The notes below the pieces were generated by a model, which was given only the letters and a program-made list of their open reading frames with translations, did no database searches and was not told the DNA's origin. From contig NC_056543.1 of assembly GCF_910596095.1 (NCBI RefSeq), forward strand, positions 18,338,042 through 18,402,041: a stretch of 64,000 nt of DNA. Direction: 5' to 3'. Source of the DNA: Thunnus maccoyii. Lineage: Eukaryota; Chordata; Actinopteri; Scombriformes; Scombridae. This document shows, one piece after another, positions 37,301-55,184 of this stretch (position 1 is its first letter; every line of letters starts with the position of its first letter). A program made the translations under genes and the position numbers.

Positions 37301-40300
37301 ACAGGAGGAATGATTACTGCGACAAATAACTTTTCTAATGTACATATGGGTATGTGAGTATTGTATTGAGATAGACTTGTAAAGACTTGTTTACCTTGAA
37401 CACTTTCAGTAATGGTTTGCATCAACTCAGCATTTACATTTATATTATGACTATGACCAAAGAAATTGGTTATAGAGGGTCTTTAAATCTGCTACATGCA
37501 GGAAATGTAGGAAAACTCAACACCTCTGGTCACCACTCCTTTATTTACATTTTAAAGTTAAAACACAACTTCAGCCAAGGGGGATCTTTTACAAGTCTAA
37601 ACCATGTGACATATTTCTGTTTACTGGCCAAGTGGTGCATAACAACATTTGTGGTAGATTATGTGGTTTATGTTGCCTTGTTTGTTATAAATGAGGAACT
37701 AAACTTATCAGAAACTCAACTTATCATATTTCCCCCAGGCAACAACAACCAACATGTTTTTGTTCTTCTTTTGACTCCTCACTGTTTACTTTGTATTTTT
37801 GTAATTGTTTAGCTGTTTTCAACTCATGTAATTATCTGTGGAGGAATGGACGTCAAGCAGAAGTTGTATTGTCTATGTGGCTGTTTGCTGTAGATAAGGG
37901 TTAGTATTGATTTTGGATTGATTGTGCTCTTCCTCTCCTCTCCAACCGTGGCTTTGAAAACTGACAATCCATTTAAGATGTTCTGACTGCCCCCTCTGTG
38001 TATGCTCCATTGATCATCATCCACTGTGATTTTAATCACCATCCTATTGTACATGGCAGCCTGGTTTTTACTCAGTGTCATCAAAGTGACATCTTCAAAC
38101 AAATGTTGAATTGTTGAATATATCATTTAGATTAGTCAAGTCTATGTCTGAGTAATCTCAGGAGAAAATACCTCTGTTGAGATCTCCTGATGGGGTGACT
38201 GGCTCAAACAGAGTCTGGTTTTCTGGTTCGACTTCATTCACAAGGTCCTCTACAGTGTTTCCCTCTTGGATTTGGTCATTTTGGACCCAGCTTCCTCTAC
38301 TGAGACACACCAGACAGCCCCCTCCCAGCAGTATGCTGAGGGAAACTACTACTGTGGTGCAGATAATCTGTCAAAGAACAAACATACAGTAGACATGTAG
38401 ACTTTTAGTAATTCTCTGCCATTTCGTAAACAGCAAAGAAAATGATTTCCACTTATGTCATTACCTGAGGTTTGCCGTAAAAGTATGATGGGTCAATGGT
38501 GTCAGACATTTTTTCCCCAGAAATAAGCAACACAGCAGTTACTAAGGCTGGAATCCTGTTGATATAGAGACAACATTTACAACAAAATCAAAATGTAAAA
38601 CATAAACAGCTCAATGACACTGAATTGCTGATTAAATTTGCAGGAATTTTCAATGTTTCCATTCAAGTGAGGTGTCAGTGTCCTATTCAAATTAACCCTC
38701 AGTACTTCCGATCCAAAATTTGGTTGGTGCCTATTAATGTATACAAAGTTCAACATGTAAATTTCTTAAAGGAAGGTGATCTATTTATGGTGCTTCCTTT
38801 TAATGTACCAGACAAACTAGCTTAGTTTCATTTCTGTGCTCAATCCTCTTTTATGTGACTCACCCCCAGCCTGCCATGACCAACATGCCTGGTGAAACTT
38901 TCAGATCCTCAAAACTTTTCTTCAGCACAAGTGACAGTGCTATTAAGCCTAAGACAAAAAAAATATGAATTAGAAAATTAGTAATCAAACTTATTGTGAA
39001 GATGGTGGGTGCGTGAACATGTGCACACAGCATACCTGGCCACACATAAGTACTGTAGAGTGAGGTACACAATAACGTGAAAGTCAGGGCATGTCCGATG
39101 AAGGTGTCTTCCTTCACCACGAAGTTCCACAGGATCATTCCAATACAAGTTAGAAACTAGAGACCATACCATAAAAAATTTACTGATGTGAACATGCATA
39201 TACAGGTAGATTTCTTCTCACAATTGAATTAATTCATAAGAAAATCAATATTGAGAGTATGTGTTAATGAGCTCACTTGTGCCAAGAAAAGATTGACTGT
39301 AAACATGTGAGGTATCCTTTTGAATTTCTTGCTTAAAAACATGACTGCAATCGTCCCCACCTGTCAGATAAGACAAATTATTCATGTTTGCCATACAAAA
39401 AGTAATGAACAGATGCTAATATAAATAATATTAAAAATTGTTGTCTGGTTCTTTAACTTAAAAGTAAAGAATAGGTGGAATTATCCAGAAGAATGACTTA
39501 TTTATGAAACAGAAACCATGAAGAGGATCACTTTAAGTATAAGCAGAATATTAATAGAAATGTAAACATGTTTCATTGTTTATAGCACTGGGGTTCACGT
39601 TCCTTAAAAGGTATGCTGCAAGTGAGAATAAATGAAGAAGTGGGTCTGTAAGTCAGTAAAACATCTGTTTGTCCACACATCCTCTAAAATACTGAGGCTT
39701 TTAAGGTTACCCGACACAGTGGTACCACATTCTTACTCAATGTCGTATCTCTGTACTTTCCCTTTTGTTGTCCCAAACAAGGCCACATCAGATGAATAGG
39801 AGTTGTGTAATGTCAAAAGTGAATCATAAGCAGGCCAAAGTGCTTTAGGTATCAAGTGGAACATGCTATAACAAATGGTTTATGAAACAAGTTTGACTTC
39901 ACCTGAGTTTGTTATGTACTTGAATAAAACAAAATGAACAAAGAGAACCAGCCAATAAAAGGTAATTTACCAATAGATTAGCCATTAACAGTCCTAACTA
40001 TGTCACATTGAAGTGTCTAGTTGCAACTCACCAACGCAACTAAGCTCACTATGCTTATGTTAAAGCTGACAGTCTGCAGTGAATTCATCAGAAGCTGAGG
40101 ATCCATCGAGCTCATTGTAAGCAGCCAGGCAGAAACATACATTATTGGAGCTGAGAGGAAAGTGCTGATCACCATCCCAGAGGTAACCTGTTGGGAAGCA
40201 AAATTTTAAATCCATACAGTGAATTGCAAAGAAAAAAATGAATATGGCAGATTGATGATTGTCAGGTAGATAACTCACAACTTCCAGCTCTGCATTGTAA

Positions 40301-43202
40301 TACACAGCATAGATAGCCACGCTTGGTGCAGTGGGAAACACTCCATAAAGAAAGGCATAATTGGAGAGGCTTGAGTGGTTGACAGCGCTGGTGTTGCTAT
40401 TGTCCAACAAATCCACCATGTCTTTACAAATCAGGGGCATCAGCAACCTGGAAGTCAAACAAAAAGCTGGTGTCATGTGACCATTATTTTAGCGGCTAGT
40501 TAAAACTACACTGAAATGCAGTACTACTGGAGTATTTACATGCTATCATGCTGTGCCCTACTGAGACCTCTTGACTTGTCATCCATCTGGTAAGAGGCTT
40601 GTGGTGTGAGAAAGGTCTGAGTCATCCAAACCATCAGCACAAAACAATATGTTGGGAGCACTTAACAAGGCTAAAACCTGCTGACCCTCACTACACTCCT
40701 ATGACATATGTCATTACTAAAATATGAGGTCATCTGACAACACAAAAATCATCTCTTGTATGAAATGACCATCAAGTACAGTAAAGGCATCAGTGGTTTC
40801 TACTTACAACTTCGCTGTGATGAGTAATATCAGCGTCACAACGGTGGACCTGGTCAATTTCCTCAACTGGCCCACCATGGACAGACCCAAGTAGAACAGA
40901 GCCGCTCCCCCAAAAGAGTTGGCCAAGCCATCCACAAATTCAGCCATGAAGGCGGGGATAGTCTGGTGCAGGACAAAGTGGGCGATGATGCCGATGACAA
41001 CCATAAACACTATAGGGTTCTTCAGGACCTTTAACACTACTAGTCCCACGATCACAAGTTTGCTCTGCTGGTGGTTTCCCTGATTCTTCCACTTCTGGAT
41101 CTCACAGAAGGCAAAGCCGATGGGATTTAGGAGCATTAGGGAGACAGGCGCAACCAGATAGATGTACTGGAGGTACTCTGGGTACGTGCTCTTGTATAGG
41201 GCTTCAACTGTGGATAAAGATGAGGACACAAAGTTGGACTCACAGAAATATTTTGGTTTACGCAACATTTTCATGTATAAGCAACGTCTTTATATAAGGC
41301 CTCCATTTATCATTGTTAATATTTTTAATTATCTGTCTTGATAAATCTCATCATGCTAGTGCACAGTCAATCTCACTTACATAAATGGCTCTGAATAATT
41401 ATTTATAGAAAAAACCTTCACTGTAAGAGCTACAGGAAATGTGACTCACTGCTGACTTTCAACATGGAGCAGAAAAATAGCTCAAAGATCAAATGCTTTT
41501 TCAGATGCGGGAACTTAGGTGTTACTGAAGTGAAAGCAAAACAAAAATACTGGTTGAAAATGTCACCACTTGCTCATCAAATTAGAGAAAATATGGCTTA
41601 GGAGCAGGATGATGACACAACATCACAAACTCTGATTAACTGGAATTGAAACTGAAATTAATATCCACCAAATTTAAATTTACAAAATGGTCACTTATTC
41701 AATCATGTTTAAATGGATTCTTTATTAATTTGTCAACAGACAGTGAGACAATAAGCAGTCTGAGTGTCATACTCTTACTTTTTTTCTTTAAAAATATTGG
41801 CCAGTTAGTACAGTTTCATTGCTACTTCATTTACAGCTCTCCATTTCAACCAAAGGGAGATGAGCATAAGCATGATCAGAGATGTGCGTACGAGCACAAA
41901 TAAATAAATGAATCCCACTTTGCTTGGAAATGATCACACTCACAGCTTAGGAGCATTTCTGTCTGAGTGCAGTGTTGATAAGGGAGGGCCTTAAAGGATA
42001 GGTTCACAGTTTTTCAAATATTTGTTAAAACAACAGTCAGATGTCCATGTAAACACTGCAACAGGTTTTCCTCGCTGTAATCATTCCTCCTGTTCATACT
42101 GGCTATTAAAAGATCCCCTTCAAATGTGCTTTCAATGTCACAGTCATTTTGTGTAAAAAATGCAATTAAAAGTTGATCTGAGGCTTATGAGGCTTCAGCA
42201 GTATGAGTCAGTCATGTCAAGTGAATATCTGCCACATTTATCTTTTTAGCATCAAATTTCCTCTTTATGTTTCCTCATACAGTGTTTCCTGTTGAGCTGC
42301 GGTGTATAGTATAGTAACAAAAAGAGGGACTTTGGCACTAAAAAGACTACCATTGAAAGATATCTACTTGATTTGACTCATTTGGATGGCTGAAGCTTCA
42401 TACTGGCTTCATAAACATTTAAATACACTTTTGCACATAAGGAGGACTGTGGATTTCTTAATCTTAATGGCCAGTATGAACAGGGGGAATGATTACAGCA
42501 AGAAAAACCTGATTCAAAGTTCATTTGGGCACCTGATTACTGTTTTAAGACAGACTTGTGAATCTGTGCTTTAAAAACTGATATCTAATTGTGTTTACAC
42601 AGTATTTTACAGTGTAACACGTATGATTACACTTCAGATGTGATTGATGGGTGTACAGTGAGACAGCATGTTTACAGCTGCAGTGTTGAATGAAAGACAC
42701 TGTTGGTGGTAGGCTTAAAAGCATTATACTTACCAATAGGATATCCCAAAGCAAAGTCATTGCTTTGAGTGGCAAATATTGAGAAGAGCCCAGCTTTACT
42801 ATAGCGACTTTCAGGACTGGCAACTATCAATGTTAGGACGCAGACGAGGACAAACACAGACACTTTGGCGATGAGGATGCTCCAGAGGAAGGGCCAGATG
42901 ACATTTCCAAAATCCAGCAGTACCATGTTCTTGAACAGCAGCGCTGGCAGGGCAAACTTGGACACAAAATTCCCCAGTCCTTTAGCCTGAGTGGATGTAA
43001 TGATGTTTGCCCTCCCAGCGATATACCCACACAATATTATCCCAAAGCACTCCAGGAGAGCCGGGAGGAGCTTGTCAATGGACATGGTGGCGGTGGAGAG
43101 AGCGGAGAAGTCCTGGTCCCCCTCCTCATAGGAAAAGTTGAAGCCGGCGGTTCTGGCCGGTGCCTCCATTGTGCCGATGCTCCCACCAGTGTCAGCTGTC
43201 AT
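34353..43202 (-). CDS. gpr155: GPR155 (LYCHOS), lysosomal cholesterol-sensing membrane protein
   Basis: In mammals GPR155/LYCHOS is a lysosomal membrane protein joining a PIN/auxin-transporter-like domain, a 7-helix GPCR-like domain and a DEP domain; it couples cholesterol to mTORC1. Fifteen coding exons (minus): 42734-43202, 40808-41207, 40279-40447, 40032-40187, 39277-39360, 39036-39156, 38864-38948, 38465-38555, 38172-38367, 36466-36555, 36177-36307, 35640-35735, 35494-35558, 35132-35269 and 34353-34548. They encode 828 residues (human 870). Visible are LLPALLECFGIILCGYIAGR, FATQSNDFALGYPI, NPIVFMVVIGI, NHSSLSNYAFLYGVFP, a Cys-rich loop (CLICDCAPPQP), LYLELQFFCAV with FGLDKHLIILPFKR, and a DEP domain in the last two exons (about 740-826). 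The protein stops right after the DEP domain, without the mammalian tail. NFS near residue 22 is a possible N-glycosylation site. Introns carry three repeats. Confidence 0.97.
34593..34953. repeat. 361-bp MITE in GPR155 last intron
   Basis: The terminal inverted repeats 34593-34622 and 34924-34953 are 30 bp long with a single mismatch (start CAGTGTGTAGAATTTAGTGG, inverted end CAGTGTGTAGGATTTAGTGG). The near-identical ends indicate a fairly recent copy. There is no coding capacity. It is a common teleost MITE. Confidence 0.85.
36779..37383. repeat. Foldback repeat, copy 1 (GPR155 intron 9)
   Basis: The ends ATAGGTTCACATTTTTT and AGATAGACTTGTAAAGACTTG flank an internally palindromic body: TTGTTCATACTGACCTTGAA near 36876 reappears inverted as CAATATGGACAGGAGGAATG near 37294. 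A second copy of the family is at 41991-42560 in the same gene. Confidence 0.65.
41991..42560. repeat. Foldback repeat, copy 2 (GPR155 intron 1)
   Basis: It begins TTAAAGGATAGGTTCACAG. Its arms include TCGCTGTAATCATTCCTCCT (about 42072) and the inverted counterpart AGGGGGAATGATTACAGCAAG (about 42482). It is the same family as 36779-37383 and has no gene content. Confidence 0.7.
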
Positions 43203-44039
43203 GCCTGGGCTAAGGGCATCTTAATGTCGTGACCGTCACCGCTCAACACTGCCAGATATCAAAACAGGGAAATACAGTCAAAGGAGGAGTTACGGCAGTT
43301 AGCAGTTAACGTAACGTTACAGCCGTTAAAACGGTGCAAAGGTAACCAGATAACCGTTGGCTGATAACTACATACGCAGCAATACGTTAGTCAAACCCAA
43401 GCAATATCATACCATTTAAATGACTCTTTTTGGAGAGATTGTTAAGTTTTTAAGTTACCATATGGTCAACTACAAGTAGATTAGGTTGTTTAAGTCACTC
43501 TCACCTCTCATGTGTCAGTCAAAGTCTCAGTAGTGGGAGTAGCCATATCAGTTAACGTTAGCCAGCCAGCTAACGGCAAGGTGGTAAAAACAAACGTTAC
43601 CCGTAGTGTCGTCGACAATATTACGTGAAGCTAGTTACGTGAAACTGAAAGGCTAAGTAAGTCCGCTGTTCACATACGTGCTCATATTACTCTGGAAATG
43701 ACTGTTTATATAGTTCGTGTTACATAGCCACGTTAGTTCAGATCCCACCCAGCAACTTTCGTAATCTCCGATTTGCGACAGCGACTTCACCAATCACATG
43801 TCCTAGAGAGGGAAGAGGGGCGGGGCTTACTCCAAACACCTACCTACCTGCCTGCCTCAGGGCAAAACACTGGGCTTAAGTTTAAGTAATATACAAATTT
43901 ACATTGTGTAATATAGAGCCGGAATCAGATATTCCCTGTTTTGTGTTTGCCCCTCATCAAGTAAGGTTTCGACAGATAAAGGCTGTGATAATAATGTAAT
44001 GAAATTTAATAAAATTGGCATTATGTTGCCAATGTAGGG

Positions 44040-44261
44040 CAGTGGTCACCAACCCTGCTCCTGGAGAGCTATTGCCCTGTATGTTTTAGGTATTTTACCA
44101 CTCTAACAGACCTAATTCCTATTAATAGCCCATTATCAAGCCCTTGACAAGCTTTAGCTGATTGGCAGCAAGTTAATAATTAGACTCAGGTGTTTTGGAG
44201 GGGGGAGATACCTAAAACATGCAGGGCAGTAGCTCTCTAGGGGCAGGGCTGGTGACCGCTG
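44040..44261. mobile_element. hAT-type MITE with perfect 8-bp target duplication
   Basis: Terminal inverted repeats of about 54 bp (44040-44093 and 44208-44261) start CAGTGGTCACCAACCCTG and, inverted, CAGCGGTCACCAGCCCTG. The direct flanking duplication ATGTAGGG is exact at 44032-44039 and 44262-44269. An 8-bp duplication and CAGNGG ends identify the hAT superfamily. At 222 bp it is non-autonomous. Confidence 0.92.
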
Positions 44262-45389
44262 ATGTAGGGTATGTGGCCTATGTGATGTAAGACATTATCC
44301 ATTTCACATTATCCAACTGGTCATTCATATTGAATGTGACTCTTAATGGGTACATTTTACATAGGCCACACAAAACAAATTTAAAGTCTCCCCCTACAAT
44401 AGATGGCTTTTTAGAATTTCACTTATATGCTACTTAGATACAAACCACAAACAAAAAGAGTGTACTTATAGGCTATATTTTTATATCATGAAGAGTTGTT
44501 TGTCCTCCGAACAAGGGTAAATTTCTTTTTCTTTCTTCTTCTTATTTATTTGGTATTTTTGCCCTTATTGTATTAGTTTTATATTAATTTTTTTGTTTTA
44601 TTTAATTACTTGATATAACCTTGAATGATATCTTATCACACAATAATGTACCATCTACAAGTGCGTGGATGCTGAAATATGTCTGTATGTTTGCTGATGT
44701 TCTTCAATAAAGGGGGAAAAAAGGTGGAAATGCATAAAGGTCAAGGGGAAACACCAATCGACAGGGAAACGGACTTTGGCATAAGAGAAGACTGAAATAC
44801 CCTAATCAGATCACAGACTATACAAGTTATAATGTAACAACAACAGCAAATAAAAAGTCAATTATAAACAGGGGGTCATGAGTCCATGCCCCCCACACAC
44901 CCCCAGACACCCACCCACACACGTTTCTGGTGGAAAATTTGGATTTTTCATATTTTATTTGTTCAGTTAAAACTGTAGTAATGAATATTATGTTAAAAAT
45001 GGATCATATGGCTGATATGAATTGATAATTATTTCCCTCAGCTTTTTTGAACTGGCATTTATTGTTTTTGTTTTGCAACTTAACTGTTTTGATCTGGTCT
45101 CACCTCTCTTATCAGTGTCCTTGCTCTATGGCTGCTGAATGTGGGCAACTTTTTGCCAAAACAACTTTATAAAGTGATAGTATGTCAGTGTTGTGTTTAC
45201 AGCTTGTTGCACTGCCCCCAGTGGCACAAAGTTTTTTTTTCTTTGTCTGATACATCAAGCAGTTTGAATAAGTTGTTTAAATTCTCAAATTCCCTGCAAA
45301 AATAGAGGGCATGACCTCAGTGGTACCTAATGGTAACTATGGTAATGGTTAGAAATATCTAATGACAGGCCTATATAACACTCAGTTGT

Positions 45390-45660
45390 CTGCAACTCAC
45401 CAGAGCAACTAAGCTCACGGGCTTATGTTAAAGCTAAAATATGGTGTAAATTCACCAAAAGCTGAGCTGTGGGAAAACTAGGAGTAAATGTAAAAATATC
45501 TTAGGAAAAATATTAGGATTCATGTATGATTGTATATCTGATAAAATTTCTACTTTTGGATCTTCTAGTAGATTTCTCTTGGTCTCACTGGTCAACTCAC
45601 CAAAGTCATGTACTGTGTGTCATTAAGCAGGTCATAAAGGATTCAGCAACATGAACTAGA
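45390..45660 (-). pseudogene. Decayed GPR155 exon 4 (and possibly exon 3) fragment
   Basis: The + strand at 45390-45470 closely matches 40022-40100, which is the 3' part of GPR155 exon 4 plus its splice donor: both share TGCAACTCACCA, CAACTAAGCTCAC and GCTTATGTTAAAGCT at the same spacing. Relative to the gene there are single-base deletions that shift the frame, yet the donor GTGAGTTGC is kept. Near 45580-45650, the minus-strand GTTGCTGAATCC and following bases weakly resemble the start of exon 3 (GTTGCTGATGCC), with the acceptor AG lost. The 5' part of exon 4 is not recognisable. This is either a relic of a tandem GPR155 copy or a partial duplication. Confidence 0.7.
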
Positions 45661-46052
45661 CTGCACTTCTAAATCAGTCACCCTGAAAACTGAAAAAAAA
45701 ACCTTTTTATTCAGTTGTTCCCTATGAACATGTGAAGGAAAATGTACAATATTCCAAAATGTTGGCTGTCTCTTGAATTACTTAAAAATTTCAACTACAC
45801 ACATATACTCGTTAGAAAAACAACGCTAAAACATGCTATCATTACATCCAAATACTTCTTAAAACATCAAAACACAAACAAACAGGGACCTCCACATGTC
45901 TTATAGGCAGTGTAGACTGTGAATGCTGCAGGACAGCATACAGTAGCTTCAAAAAATGCTTCACATTGCTTCACATTGAGAGAGAAAAATATGCTTCACA
46001 TTGAGCAACAAACTGGTCGTGTGAGAACTGGTAAAACATATAGCAAAGGCCT

Positions 46053-53371
<7,319 letters not shown>

Positions 53372-53578
53372 CCTTGCCAATAAACCACGACATCCAAAAC
53401 CAAGATCCAACTTCAACACGTTGCCTGTTGACCACTTGAGAATTAAAAAGGTTTGACCCACCTAAAACATTCTTTCAGCACTGGCAAATGACTTACTGTA
53501 CAACCTCCAGGCTCTCCACTGGCAGCCTTGTTGTTATTGTCTGACAGCGGATGTGAGTGACTGACTGCCAATGCTTGT

Positions 53579-53609
53579 CATTTGAGAGGGCCACATTCTC
53601 TGTCATCTG
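53579..53609 (-). promoter_or_regulatory. Paired E-boxes upstream of CHRNA1
   Basis: On the minus strand, CAGATG (53609-53604) and CAAATG (53584-53579) lie 25 bp apart, about 210-240 bp upstream of the start codon. Muscle receptor subunit promoters are known to use paired E-boxes (CANNTG) for myogenic factors. Two E-boxes can also occur by chance. Confidence 0.3.
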
Positions 53610-54679
53610 TTATAAGATCAACATACCAGAGTAATCCACCACTGAAATATCCCATCGTGAACATGGCCACACAAAACCTGGAGGTGCAAAGACACGACAC
53701 ATGCTCATTGCTCTCAGTTTTTCTTGAATCAGTGATAAACTTTTAATGCTGCCTTATAATCTCTGTATCTAGACATGTTTATCCCCAAAATCAAAGATAT
53801 GTTTCCACATTGAATAATGATTTCACAAACATAGTCTAGATCTAATGTATGAAATATTTTAAATCTTGACTGGAATTTTAAAATGAAGCTTTGTCAAGAC
53901 TGAATGTTCATTCTTGACCTTGGAAACTTGACCTTGGAAACAGTAGACAAAACAATCTCACTATCAGATGGTCACCAGATTTCTATGTGAATGTCTCGGT
54001 GGACGCTCTACTGGTCAAACTTGAGGAGTAAACAAGTCAGATTGAGGAATGCATGGCCAGGGAACTTGCATTTACATGTGAAAGATGTTGAAACATGTTA
54101 AATCAACATATCACCTTCTACCAGAAGTGAACTATTCTTGCTCTGTTTATTTATATCTGTCTATTTCTGTATTTTGTATTTATGTATTCAGTTTTTATTT
54201 AGTTAAAACTTCTTTTTTCTCCCCCTTTTTTGATGGATTTACACATTGGGTGGTGCACCGTTCTCTAATTGTAAACATATATGGAAACATATATAGTATA
54301 TTCTCATGCTATAATTATGCAATTACTCACTTCATTAATTCATGATTTGATGATATTGAACAGAATGAATAAAGAGCTTTAAAAAAGACTTGTAAATGCT
54401 CCACAATTTATTTTTTAAGGAAAATCTTAACTGTTAAGATATTGCCCAACTAGAGCTCTCCTGTGCAGAATTTAAAGCTACAAAACCCCAGAACATTACT
54501 TGTTAGGTAGAGTTACTGGGAAAAAATCAACAACATCTTGAAGCTGTATGAATTCTCTGAAACTATTCTGTATATGAGATGTGCTGTATGTATATAAATG
54601 CACAAGCATTTACAGATCATAAATTCATATTTATATCTTAATATTATTATTTATTATCTTAATGAATATATCAACTCTG

Positions 54680-54996
54680 GTAGAGGGACAATGTTGCTGT
54701 CTGAATCAGCTAGTAGGGCTTTAGGTGGAGTCATAGTAAAACTAAATTTATTGGTTTGGTTTCTCCAGATATATTACACTCTACCAAGCCTGTGTCTCAT
54801 TATGATGCCAGGGTGTGGGGATTTAAGACTTACAAAGGATGTGAACATGTTCAGAATAACATCATGACATACATTATGGGGGTAAATAAATTTGCTTCAA
54901 CCACAGCTGTGACAGGAGACTCTGAAGTGCGCTGGGCTGTTTGTATGAGTAGACTGTCAAACAGACTGGTGGGTATGAACGATAGCAGACTGTGAA
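54680..54996 (+). mobile_element. Non-LTR retrotransposon reverse-transcriptase 3' fragment
   Basis: The frame from 54756 to the TGA at 54995 reads YDARVWGFKTYKGCEHVQNN, then IMGVNKFAS, AVTGDSEVRW and RLSNRLVGMNDSRL. This pattern (VWG...VQN...GVHKFAP...GD-GW...RLWNRL...RL) is the C-terminal part of vertebrate LINE polymerase proteins. The preceding sequence carries a related frame in another phase (SESASRALGGVIVK), so the copy is frameshifted and dead. Confidence 0.65.
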
Positions 54997-55129
54997 AGAA
55001 AATCCTCATGTGAGACACACAGACACGCAGTACTGGATCAGATTATTCACACTTTATTTGAAAAAGTATGGTGTGAGGAAACGTCCAACTTGAAAGAAAA
55101 AGTTAATATTGGTTTGATTAGATTTATAT

Positions 55130-55132
<3 letters not shown>

Positions 55133-55180
<48 letters not shown>
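55133..55180. repeat. (AT)n microsatellite
   Basis: About 24 uninterrupted AT units lie in the CHRNA1-CHN1 spacer. Confidence 0.95.

Positions 55181-55184
<4 letters not shown>

Larger units (their letters stand above)
43203..46052. other. GPR155-CHRNA1 spacer
   Basis: It holds the GPR155 promoter/5' UTR (43203-43800), a hAT MITE (44040-44261), a decayed GPR155 exon fragment (45390-45470) and the CHRNA1 3' UTR, with a minus-strand AATAAA at 45711-45706. In human, WIPF1 lies in this interval; no WIPF1 coding sequence is visible here. Confidence 0.65.

Noticed and set aside
37387-37812. Plus-strand 141-codon frame inside GPR155
   Set aside because: It is intronic, of AT-rich random composition, and overlaps the end of a foldback repeat region; no similarity seen.
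53373-53461. Alternative upstream CHRNA1 start at 53461
   Set aside because: It would add 30 residues before the signal peptide (MGQTFLILKW...); the internal ATG at 53371 gives a normal 19-residue signal peptide and canonical mature numbering.
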